In this document: one piece after another, positions 46,743 through 54,498 of the stretch
Layout of the letters: the number at the start of each line of letters is the position of its first letter
How positions within the stretch are numbered: the first letter of the stretch is position 1
Source of the DNA: JAXLYX01 sp046351215
Lineage (GTDB): Bacteria; Myxococcota_A; Polyangia; Polyangiales; Houyiibacteriaceae
Reading direction: 5' to 3'
Length of the DNA: 64,000 nucleotides
Assembly: GCA_046351215.1 (NCBI GenBank)
Contig: JAXLYX010000011.1
Span: forward strand, 62,001-126,000
Position numbers and translations under genes: made by a program
Notes under the pieces: model-generated
The model's input: only the letters and a program-made list of their open reading frames with translations
Told to the model about the DNA's origin: nothing
Database searches by the model: none

Positions 46743-47575
46743 GCGGCGACCCTCGTGGCCTCGTCGTGGAGGCGCCGGAGCTGCCGGAGCTCGTCGGCGA
46801 GGGCGTCGAACGACGGGAAGCCCTGATCGCGCTCGAGGAGGATGGGACGCGGGCCGATGCGCCGGAGCACGTAGGCGAGCGCCTCGTACACCTCGTCCGG
46901 GATCGCCTCCCCGTGCGTGTCGATCCGGAGCCCGTCCGAGCGGACGAAGTGGCCCGCCACGTGGATCTGGAAGACGCGCTCCGCCGGCACGAGGTCGAGC
47001 CATCGCGCCGGATCGAAGCCGTGGTTGCGCGCGTTCACGACGACGTTGTTCACGTCGAGGAGCAGGCCCGCGGAGGTCCGCTCGAGCACGTCGACGAGGA
47101 AGCGCGCCTCGTCGAGGGGGTCCGTGCCCTGCGGTACGTAGTAGCTCACGTTCTCGACCGCGACGGGCACCGAGAGCGCGGCCTCGGCCTCGCGGACGCG
47201 CGCGACCACCGTGTCCCGGCTCTCGCGATCGAAGGGGATCGGCAAGAGGTCGTGGGCGAAGTGGCCTCCGAGGCTCCCGAAGCACGCGTGGTCGCTGTGG
47301 AACGGAGTGCCGACCTCGCGGAGGAAGGCATCGAGGTCCGCGAGGTAGGCCGGGTCGAACGGCTCCACCGAGCCGAAGGACATCGCGAGCCCGTGCGTCA
47401 CGATCGGGAACCTGCGCCGCGCCCGCTCGAGCAGGCGCGCGTAGGGCCCTCCGCGTCGCACGTAGTTCTCGGGATGGATCTCGACGAAGTCGACGAGCCC
47501 CTCCTCGCTGCCGAGGAGGGCGTCCGCGATCTCCATCCGCAGCCCGAGCCCGACGCCCTCTATGCCGGTCCGCAT
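46739..47575 (-). CDS. MNIO (DUF692) multinuclear non-haem iron-dependent oxidative enzyme, HvfB/BufB-like
   Basis: A 278-residue TIM-barrel protein of the family that includes MbnB, TglH and HvfB, which oxidise Cys or other residues of peptide precursors. Putative metal ligands follow the family order: Glu32/His34 in VDFVEIHPENY, His61 in THGLAMSFG, Asp95 and His96 in FHSDHACF, Glu141 in VENVSYY, Asp174 in LLLDVNN, His185 in NARNHG, His205 in QIHVAGH, Asp219/His221 in IDTHGEA and Glu248 in LLERDQG. It lies 44 bases after the Cys-rich peptide gene and is coupled to the partner gene. Its likely substrate is that peptide; the product chemistry (for example thiooxazole) is not readable here. Confidence 0.9.
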   Translation of the reverse strand: MRTGIEGVGLGLRMEIADALLGSEEGLVDFVEIHPENYVRRGGPYARLLERARRRFPIVTHGLAMSFGSVEPFDPAYLADLDAFLREVGTPFHSDHACFGSLGGHFAHDLLPIPFDRESRDTVVARVREAEAALSVPVAVENVSYYVPQGTDPLDEARFLVDVLERTSAGLLLDVNNVVVNARNHGFDPARWLDLVPAERVFQIHVAGHFVRSDGLRIDTHGEAIPDEVYEALAYVLRRIGPRPILLERDQGFPSFDALADELRQLRRLHDEATRVAA

Positions 47576-47619
47576 GCGCGCCTCGCTTCCGGTCGCCGGT
47601 GCACCCGGCGCCCCGAGCC

Positions 47620-47934
47620 TCAGGGGGTCGTCGTCGTGCCGGAGGTCGTGCCGCCCGACGTCGAGCCTCCGGTCGTGGCGGCGCCGCAGGTGTTGTGGCC
47701 GCCGCAGCTGCCGGCGCCCGTGGAGCCGCCCTGGGCAGGCTGCGCCTGGCCCTGGCAGCCGCCCGCGTGGCAGCCGCCCGCGTGGCAGCCACCCTGGCCC
47801 TGGGCGGTCGAGGTCTCGCCTCCCGACGCGGCCTGGGTGCCGGACGGGTTGTCGGAGCCGTGGCCGCAGCCGGCGGCGAAGCCGAGCGCGGCCGTTGCCA
47901 TCGTCACGAGGGTCTGCTTGAGGGTCGTGTTCAT
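47620..47934 (-). CDS. Candidate RiPP precursor: exported Cys/His/Gly-rich peptide with CHAGG repeats
   Basis: A 104-residue protein at the head of the MNIO operon. It has an N-terminal export signal ending LGFAAGC (Cys23 may be a lipidation site or a core residue), then a Ser/Gly/Gln-rich stretch. The core has Cys50, 55 and 60 in GGCHAGGCHAGGCQG, a second pair at Cys77 and Cys83 (SCGGHNTCG), and a Thr/Gly/Ser-rich tail. The core DNA shows a 15-base unit repeated twice from 47755. ATG 47934 is chosen over the upstream frame because GGAGAG lies nine bases before it. Known Hvf/bufferin precursors have EGKCG-type cores, so this core is different. Metal binding (copper, zinc) is a guess from Cys/His content. 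Confidence 0.8.
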   Translation of the reverse strand: MNTTLKQTLVTMATAALGFAAGCGHGSDNPSGTQAASGGETSTAQGQGGCHAGGCHAGGCQGQAQPAQGGSTGAGSCGGHNTCGAATTGGSTSGGTTSGTTTTP

Positions 47935-47986
47935 CGGTCGTCTCTCCAGATCGAAATTGGTCGCAGCAGCAAGGAGTCCGCTGCCC

Positions 47987-48012
47987 CGGTCCACTCCCAC
48001 CTACGTGGACCG
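47987..48012. promoter_or_regulatory. Inverted repeat upstream of the RiPP precursor gene
   Basis: Perfect eight-base arms CGGTCCAC (47987-47994) and GTGGACCG (48005-48012) with a ten-base spacer, 53 bases before the precursor start and 54 bases after the deoA stop. It could be an operator for the peptide operon or the deoA terminator; no T-run follows it on the minus strand. Confidence 0.4.
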
Positions 48013-48065
48013 CGGACGGACGTTACACGCTCCCGGCGTCCCCCGCCCGTCCTCGGATCCGGAGG

Positions 48066-49421
48066 CTACCCCCGACCGACGGACTTCCCGTCGATCCGTC
48101 GGAGCACGAGGGGGGCGGCGTCCTTCGCCTTGCGACCCAGGCGGAAGGCGGCCGCCACCCGCGCCGCGACGGCCCTGCCCTCGGCGCGGCTCCGGCAGTG
48201 GAGCTCCGCGAGGGGCGCTCCTGCTTCCACCCGCTCGCCGACCTGCGCCCGGATCACCAGGCCGACCGAGGGATCGACCGGATCCGTCGTCCGGACGCGT
48301 CCGGCGCCGAGCGCCATCGACGAGAGCGCGAGCTCCATCGCGTCGATGTCCACGACGACGCCCGAGGACGGGGCCGGCACGAGGACCTTCGCGGGGGCCG
48401 AGGGCAGCCGGTCCGGCTCCTCGACGACGCGCGGATCTCCCCCCTGCGCACCGACGACCTTCGCGAGCAGCCGTCGCGCGGAGCCGTCCGCGATCGCGGC
48501 GGAGAGGCTCGCCCGCGCGCGCCCCTCGTTCTTCTCGAGGCCGGCGAGCTTCAGCATCTCCACGCCGAGCGCGAGCGTGCACTCGAGGAGATCGTCCGGC
48601 GACCGGCCGTGGAGCAGCTCGATCGCCTCCCGCGTCTCGATCGCGTTCCCGATCGTCCGGCCGAGCGGAACGTCCATGCGGGTGAGCAGGGCGGAGACGC
48701 GCGTGCCCGCGCTCGTGCCCACGGCCACGAGCGACTCCGCGAGGGCGACCGCGTCCTTCTCCGTCTTCATGAACGCGCCGCGGCCCACCTTCACGTCGAG
48801 CACGAGGCCGTCGAGCCCCTCGGCGAGCTTCTTCGAGAGGATGCTCGCCGTGATGAGCGGGATCGACTCGACCGTCGCCGTCACGTCGCGGAGCGCGTAG
48901 AGCCCGCGGTCCGCGGGAGCGAGGCTCGCGCTCTGGCCCGCGAGACAGACGCCGAGCTTCTTCGTCTGCGCGACGAAGCGCTTGCCCTCGACCTTGGTCG
49001 AGAAGCCGGGGATCGCTTCCAGCTTGTCCACCGTGCCGCCGGTGTGGCCGAGTCCGCGGCCGCTGATCATCGGCACCTTGAGCCCGCACGCGCCCACGAG
49101 TGGCGCGAGGCAGATCGAGACCTTGTCCCCGACGCCCCCGGTCGAGTGCTTGTCGATGGCGGGGCCCCCGAACGCGCCGCGGGGCACGACGTCGCCGCTG
49201 TCCCGCATCGCGAGCGTGAGGGCGACGGTCTCGCTCCGGCTCATCCCGCGGAAGAAGACGGCCATGGCGAGCGCGGACATCTGGTAGTCCGCGACGCTGC
49301 CCTCGACGAAGCCGTTCACGAGGGAGCGGATCTCGTCTCCCGTGAGCTCGCCGCCGTCGCGCTTCTTGCGCAGGAGCTCGGGGATCGGGAGGGCGGGCGG
49401 GGTCTTCTTCGTGCGTGCCAT
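48066..49421 (-). CDS. deoA: Thymidine/pyrimidine-nucleoside phosphorylase
   Basis: A 451-residue enzyme that phosphorolyses thymidine or uridine to base and (deoxy)ribose-1-phosphate. It has the family signature DKHSTGGVGDKVS, the phosphate-loop region SGRGLGHTGGTVDKLE, and the three-domain length. The sequence does not settle thymidine versus uridine preference. ATG 49421 lies six bases after GATGCT, a weak version of the leaderless layout. It is divergent from metA and upstream of the RiPP operon on the same strand, with a 131-base gap. Confidence 0.92.
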   Translation of the reverse strand: MARTKKTPPALPIPELLRKKRDGGELTGDEIRSLVNGFVEGSVADYQMSALAMAVFFRGMSRSETVALTLAMRDSGDVVPRGAFGGPAIDKHSTGGVGDKVSICLAPLVGACGLKVPMISGRGLGHTGGTVDKLEAIPGFSTKVEGKRFVAQTKKLGVCLAGQSASLAPADRGLYALRDVTATVESIPLITASILSKKLAEGLDGLVLDVKVGRGAFMKTEKDAVALAESLVAVGTSAGTRVSALLTRMDVPLGRTIGNAIETREAIELLHGRSPDDLLECTLALGVEMLKLAGLEKNEGRARASLSAAIADGSARRLLAKVVGAQGGDPRVVEEPDRLPSAPAKVLVPAPSSGVVVDIDAMELALSSMALGAGRVRTTDPVDPSVGLVIRAQVGERVEAGAPLAELHCRSRAEGRAVAARVAAAFRLGRKAKDAAPLVLRRIDGKSVGRG

Positions 49422-49567
49422 GCGGCGAGCATCCCCGAGCGGAGACCTCCTGTCATCCGTCCTCGGTGTAGGCCGGGGTGCGCCCGCCCTGCGCCCCTTT
49501 CCGTCGAGGCCCCCGTCCCTACGATCGACCGCGACCCCGGGTCGAGGCATGCTCCGAACCGTCCGCC

Positions 49568-50470
49568 ATGCCGATCATCATCCAGGACGATCTCCCTGCC
49601 ATCCGCGCTCTCGAGAACGAGGGCATCTTCCTGCTCCCGCGGAGCGAGGCGCTGCGGCAGGACATCCGTGCGCTCCAGGTCTGCCTGCTCAACCTGATGC
49701 CGACGAAGGTCGAGACGGAGACGCAGATCGCGCGCCTGCTCGCGAACTCGCCGCTGCAGGTCGAGCTCACGCTGCTGCAGACGGCGACGCACAAGGCGAC
49801 GAACACGTCCGAGGAGCACCTGCTCCAGTTCTACAAGACCTTCGACCAGGTGAAGGACCGCCGCTTCGACGGCCTGATCGTCACCGGTGCGCCGGTCGAG
49901 ACGATGCCCTTCACGGACGTCGACTACTGGCCCGAGCTCGTCTCGATCCTCGAGTGGAGCCGCAGCAACGTCCACGCCTGCCTCTTCATCTGCTGGGGCG
50001 CGCAGGCCGCGCTCCACCACTTCCACGGCATCCCGAAGCACCGCCTGCCGGCGAAGTACTCGGGCGTCTACAAGCACAAGCTGATCTCGCCGTACAAGGC
50101 GCCGGTCTGCCGCGGCATCGACGACGAGTTCTGGGTGCCCGTGAGCCGCTACACCGAGGTGAAGCGGGAGGACGTCCAGAAGGTCCCGGTGCTCGACATC
50201 CTGGCCGAATCGCCGGGCGCGGGTCTCTACCTCGTGCACGACCGGCAGCGCCGTCGGCTCTACAGCTTCAACCACGCGGAATACGATCCGGAGACGCTCG
50301 ATCGCGAGTACCGGCGCGACCTCGCGCGTGGGCTGAACCCCGCCGTGCCGTGCAACTACTACCCCGACGACGATCCGGCGATGCCGCCGATCGTGCGCTG
50401 GCGGTCGCACGCGTGGATCCTCTTCGCGAACTGGCTCAACTACGAGGTCTATCAGGGCTTCATCCCCTGA
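49568..50470 (+). CDS. metA: MetA-family homoserine O-acyltransferase, predicted acetyl-CoA type
   Basis: 300 residues, activating homoserine for methionine synthesis. The catalytic Cys142 lies in LFICWGAQAALHHF, and the His/Glu pair expected near 235-237 lies in SFNHAEYDPETL. Residue 111 is Glu (VTGAPVETMPFTDVDYW). In this family Glu at 111 is associated with acetyl-CoA use and Gly with succinyl-CoA, so homoserine O-acetyltransferase is predicted, against the usual succinyltransferase label. ATG 49568 gives family numbering. No SAM riboswitch was seen upstream. Confidence 0.93.
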   Translation: MPIIIQDDLPAIRALENEGIFLLPRSEALRQDIRALQVCLLNLMPTKVETETQIARLLANSPLQVELTLLQTATHKATNTSEEHLLQFYKTFDQVKDRRFDGLIVTGAPVETMPFTDVDYWPELVSILEWSRSNVHACLFICWGAQAALHHFHGIPKHRLPAKYSGVYKHKLISPYKAPVCRGIDDEFWVPVSRYTEVKREDVQKVPVLDILAESPGAGLYLVHDRQRRRLYSFNHAEYDPETLDREYRRDLARGLNPAVPCNYYPDDDPAMPPIVRWRSHAWILFANWLNYEVYQGFIP

Positions 50471-50518
50471 AGACCCCGAGGCCACCGCGTTCGCCGCAGT
50501 GGCCCCGGAGCAGCCGGC

Positions 50519-53227
50519 TCAGCGCTTCTTCGACCTCGCCGACTTCGTCGCGCCCTTCGCTCCGCCCTTCTTCGGGCCGCCCTTCGGCGTCGGGGCCTGA
50601 CCGCGGTCCGGCTTCCTGGCCCTCGGGGCCTCGCTCGCGCCCCCACGCGACGAAGTGCGCTCGGGACCGCCCGCGGCCTGGGCACGAGGTGCCCGACGCT
50701 CGCGATCCCGCGCCTCGTCCTGATGGCGCCCACGGCGGGAGGTCTGCTCCTCGCGCGAGGGGCCCCTCGTGTCGTGGCCGCGCTCGCGGCCGGCCTCGCC
50801 TGGCGCGCGGCTCCGCTTCCTCCGCGCCGGTCCGCGGGCCTCGGAGAGGCCCTCGACGCTCTCGCCGAACTCCGGCACCGCCACCACCTCGCGGCGCTCG
50901 AGCCCGACGTTGCGGATGCGCACGCGGATCCGGTCGCCGAGGCCGTACGAATGCCCGCTCCACGACGTGAGCCGGAGCCCGAGGTCGTCGAGCTCGTAGC
51001 GATCGTGCGGGAGCTCCTCGAGCGGAACCCAGCACTCGACGAACGGAGCGTCGAGCGTGACGTGGAAGCCGTGGCTCTCGACCGCCGAGATCGACGCGTC
51101 GAAGACGTCGCCGACGCGCTCGCGCATCAGGATCGCCGCGTAGAGCTTCACGACGTCGCGCTCGACCGACATCGCGCGCCGCTCGAGACGGCTCGACTCG
51201 GCCGCCATCATCCGCAGCCGCGGCCAGAGCATCGCTCCGTCGATCGCCTCGCCGCGCACGACCTTGCGGACCACGCGATGGACCGCGAGATCGGGGTAGC
51301 GCCGGATCGGCGAGGTGAAGTGGAGGTAGTCCCGGGCCGCGAGGCCGAAATGGCCGATGTCGGGGTTCACGTCGTAGCTCGCCTGCTGCATCGAGCGGAG
51401 CAGCAGGTAGCGGAGCACGGGCGCCTCGGGGCTCTCCTCGATGTGCGAGAGGAAGCCCGCGAGGATCTTCGGATCGCTCGCGTCCTCCGGATCGAGGTCG
51501 TGGCCCATCGAATGGGCGAGCTCGCAGAAGATCTGGATCTTCTTGTCGTCCGGACGGCCGTGCACGCGGTAGATGGCGGGCACGCCGCGCTCCGTGAGAT
51601 CGGCGGCGACGATCTCGTTCGCGAGGAGCATCATCTCCTCGACGAGGCGGTAGGCCTCGCGGACGCCGGGATCCTTGCGCGAACGCTCGACGTCGACGGG
51701 CTCGCCGCTCTCGCGATCGAGCTTCACCTTCGCCTCGGGGAGGTCGAAGTCGAGCGCTCCGCGCGCGAGGCGCTTCTTCCGGAGCACGCGCGAGGCCTCG
51801 AGCAGGGCCTCGAGCGTCGGGAGGTGCTTGTCGGCCTCCTTCTGCTTGGTGCCTTCCTTCGTGAGGCCGAGGGCGCGGGCCGCGCTCCCGTAGGTGAGCC
51901 GCGCGCGCGAGCGCATCACGCCCTCGACGAACTTGTAGGAGCGGATGTCGCCGTGCTTCGAGAGCTCGACCTCGACCGCCAGGCAGAGCCGATCCTTGTT
52001 CGGCACGAGCGAGGCGATGTTCGAGGAGATCTCGGGCGGCAGCATCGGGATCGCCCGATCCGGCAGGTAGATCGAGGTGCAGCGCGCCATCGCCTCGGCG
52101 TCGATCGCCGTGCCCTCGCGCACGTAGGCGCTCACGTCGGCGATCGCGATGAGCAGGCGGAAGCCGCGCTCCGTGCGCTCGCCCCAGAGGGCGTCGTCGT
52201 GGTCGCGGGCATCGTCGGGATCGATCGTGACGAGGCCGACGTCACGGAGATCCGTCCGCGAGGCCGCCTCTTCGTCGGAGACGCTCGCCGGCACGCGCTT
52301 CGCCTCGAGGCGCACGGGCTCGGGGAACTCCTCGACCACGCCCTCGCGGATCTTGATCTTCGTGACCTCGACGGCCGTGAGGCCCTGCACGCCGAGGTGC
52401 TCCTTCACGACGACGGTCGCACGGTCCTCGACGCGCTGCGGGAAGACGACGAGCTCGGCGACGACCGCGTCGCCCTGCTTCGCGGCGGCCGGGATCTCGC
52501 CCTGGACGTGCATCGGCGCGCGGAGGCGCGGATCGTCCGGGAAGAAGTTCCAGCGGCCGTGGTCGTGACGCAGGCTGCCGGTGATGCGCGGATCGCGACG
52601 CGCGAGGATGCCGATCACGGCGCCCTCGCGTCCACGTGCCGAGGGGCGCGCGTCGACCTCGACGCGATCGCCGTGCAGCGCGGCGCCGACGTAGGGCTCG
52701 GGGACGAAGACGTCCGGGCCGCCGTCGTCGGCCGCGACGAAGGCGAAGCCGCGGGGGTGGAGCGTGAGCACACCGCGCACCATCACGAGGGGCTGCATCC
52801 GGGGCGCGCCGAAGCGGTCGTCGCCCTGGCCGCGACCCTGGAAGCTGCGCGGTGCGGAGGAGCGGTCGCCGCCGGCGAAGCGGTCGCCGCCGCCGACGCG
52901 GCCTGCGCCCGGTGCGGAGGAACGCGGGCCGTCGGCCCGGCCTCGCGGCCTCGGCTCGACGACGTGGGACTTCTTCGGTCGATCGGTCTTCGTCCGCTCG
53001 GGCGGAGGGGGCACGGGAAGCGGGCGCTTGCCCTTCGGGAGTCGGTAGCGGTTGCCGGGCATCTCGGTGGCGGAGCCCTCTTCGACCATGCGGTCGAGGG
53101 CGGCGCTCACGCGATCCTTCTCCTGCTTGGGGAGGCCGAGGCGCGAGGCGATCTCGGCGACGTGGAGGGCGCGCGGGGCGCGCTCGCGGAGCACGTCGAG
53201 GATGTCGTTGGTATCGATGGATCTCAT
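50519..53227 (-). CDS. rnr: Ribonuclease R (RNase II family 3'-5' exoribonuclease)
   Basis: A 902-residue processive exonuclease. The N-terminal winged helix-turn-helix (DILDVLRERAPRALHVAEIA) is followed by a Gly/Arg-rich low-complexity linker (about 70-150), cold-shock domains (RGVLTLHPRGFAFVAAD), the RNB catalytic domain with VTIDPDDARDHDDALW (metal-binding Asp cluster) and DYLHFTSPIRRYPDLAVHR, a C-terminal S1 domain (FDASISAVESHGFHVTL), and a Lys/Arg-rich tail of about 115 residues. The tail and linker are longer than in E. coli and probably bind RNA. ATG 53227 is chosen because upstream frame sequence is shadow-like. Confidence 0.94.
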   Translation of the reverse strand: MRSIDTNDILDVLRERAPRALHVAEIASRLGLPKQEKDRVSAALDRMVEEGSATEMPGNRYRLPKGKRPLPVPPPPERTKTDRPKKSHVVEPRPRGRADGPRSSAPGAGRVGGGDRFAGGDRSSAPRSFQGRGQGDDRFGAPRMQPLVMVRGVLTLHPRGFAFVAADDGGPDVFVPEPYVGAALHGDRVEVDARPSARGREGAVIGILARRDPRITGSLRHDHGRWNFFPDDPRLRAPMHVQGEIPAAAKQGDAVVAELVVFPQRVEDRATVVVKEHLGVQGLTAVEVTKIKIREGVVEEFPEPVRLEAKRVPASVSDEEAASRTDLRDVGLVTIDPDDARDHDDALWGERTERGFRLLIAIADVSAYVREGTAIDAEAMARCTSIYLPDRAIPMLPPEISSNIASLVPNKDRLCLAVEVELSKHGDIRSYKFVEGVMRSRARLTYGSAARALGLTKEGTKQKEADKHLPTLEALLEASRVLRKKRLARGALDFDLPEAKVKLDRESGEPVDVERSRKDPGVREAYRLVEEMMLLANEIVAADLTERGVPAIYRVHGRPDDKKIQIFCELAHSMGHDLDPEDASDPKILAGFLSHIEESPEAPVLRYLLLRSMQQASYDVNPDIGHFGLAARDYLHFTSPIRRYPDLAVHRVVRKVVRGEAIDGAMLWPRLRMMAAESSRLERRAMSVERDVVKLYAAILMRERVGDVFDASISAVESHGFHVTLDAPFVECWVPLEELPHDRYELDDLGLRLTSWSGHSYGLGDRIRVRIRNVGLERREVVAVPEFGESVEGLSEARGPARRKRSRAPGEAGRERGHDTRGPSREEQTSRRGRHQDEARDRERRAPRAQAAGGPERTSSRGGASEAPRARKPDRGQAPTPKGGPKKGGAKGATKSARSKKR

Positions 53228-53238
53228 TCGGTCTGTTT

Positions 53239-54498
53239 CTATCGGAGTGCGTGGAGGGCCCCGTCTTCGGCCGCCACGTAGAGCGTACCGTCGGGACCGA
53301 GGGCCGGCGCGACGTCTACGTCGGCGCCGATGGAATGGAAGAAGAGCGGCTGCCCTCGCGCATCGAGGGCATGGAGGCCGTCGTCGCGGCTGCCGACGTA
53401 GATGCGGCCGTCGCGATCGAGGCACGCGGGGCCGTGTACGGCGCCGCGGGTCTCGTGGGTGAAGCGGATCTCGCCCGTGGGGGAGATGCCTCGCACGATT
53501 CCGTCGTGGGAACCCACGACGATCGTCCCGTCGGGAGACAGGGCGGGCGTCGCTCGGACGTCTCCCTGGGTCTCGACCTCGGCGCGAATCATGCCATGCG
53601 AATCGAGGACGAGCACGTGGCCGAGGTCGTTGCCCACCGCGACGGTCCCGTCGGTGCCGATCGCCGGGCAGCCGTCGACCCCGGCTTCGACCGCCGTTTC
53701 CCAAGCGATTTCGCCTCCGCGGGTCCAGGCCACGAGGGTTCCCTCGGGGGTTGCGAAGAGCACGTGACCGTCCGGATGCAGGGACGCGCAGCCGCGGAGC
53801 GGCACGGCGCGGGTGACGGTATAGCGGGGGCGGCCGGCGAGGTCGAAGACGAAGAGGCCCCGCCCGGGGACGTAGACCGAGCCCTCCTCGTCGACGAGCA
53901 ACGCGCCGTCGACGGGGCCGTCGACGTGCGCGCGCACGCGGGCGCGGAAGTCGGGACCGAGCGCCACGAGCGTCCCGTCGCGCGAGGCCAGCCACACGGT
54001 CCCGTCGCGATCGATGGCGGGCGTCGCGTGGATCGGGGCATCGAGCGTGAACCTCCGCCTCTCCCGCCCCGAGGCGTCGAGCTCGACGAGCACCCCGTCC
54101 GTGGACGCGACGAGCACCCGACCGTCGGGCCGCACGATCGGGGCGGCGACGATGCGCGCGCCCGTGCGATGGACCCAGCGCTCGGACGGCTCGGTGATCG
54201 GTCCGGCGAAGGGGGAGCGCCCGTCGCGGCTCGCACTTCCTTGGTACTGCAAGGGAGTCGCGGAGGCCTCGAGCCTCGGCTCGCGCCCGGAGCGCAGGGC
54301 GGCGAGCTCGGCCTCGGTGGCGCAGCGGGCGTCGACGCAGTGGCGCCCGCGCGCGCAGTCGCGGTCGCGGATGCAGGGGCCCTCGGCGCGACCCCGGGCC
54401 TTCGAGCAGCCGACCCCGACCCCGAGCGAGCCGCAGGCGAGGAGGAGAGCGGTCACCAGGACCGCCTGGAACGGAGGCGATGCGTGCTTCCCGATCAC
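53239..54498 (-). CDS. Exported PQQ-repeat beta-propeller lipoprotein
   Basis: A 419-residue protein with a signal peptide and a lipobox-like Cys (LLLAC or GVGVGC), then a small Cys-rich segment (CIRDRDCARGRHCVDARC) and at least seven blades of about 40 residues. Each blade contains a DGTxxV or DGRVLVAS motif (for example DGTVWLASRDGTLVAL, DGTIVVGSHDG, DGTLYVAAEDG). The repeat form is that of PQQ-like propellers such as BamB, but it lacks a dehydrogenase active site, so PQQ binding is not implied. GTG 54498 overlaps the upstream gene by four bases. Confidence 0.78.
   Translation of the reverse strand: MIGKHASPPFQAVLVTALLLACGSLGVGVGCSKARGRAEGPCIRDRDCARGRHCVDARCATEAELAALRSGREPRLEASATPLQYQGSASRDGRSPFAGPITEPSERWVHRTGARIVAAPIVRPDGRVLVASTDGVLVELDASGRERRRFTLDAPIHATPAIDRDGTVWLASRDGTLVALGPDFRARVRAHVDGPVDGALLVDEEGSVYVPGRGLFVFDLAGRPRYTVTRAVPLRGCASLHPDGHVLFATPEGTLVAWTRGGEIAWETAVEAGVDGCPAIGTDGTVAVGNDLGHVLVLDSHGMIRAEVETQGDVRATPALSPDGTIVVGSHDGIVRGISPTGEIRFTHETRGAVHGPACLDRDGRIYVGSRDDGLHALDARGQPLFFHSIGADVDVAPALGPDGTLYVAAEDGALHALR

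Noticed and set aside
47755..47790. Tandem repeats in the precursor gene as a CRISPR or satellite
   Set aside because: The unit is 15 bases, in frame and coding, with no spacers.
49430..49567. Possible SAM riboswitch upstream of metA
   Set aside because: No SAM-I style stems or conserved core could be recognised in the 138-base gap.
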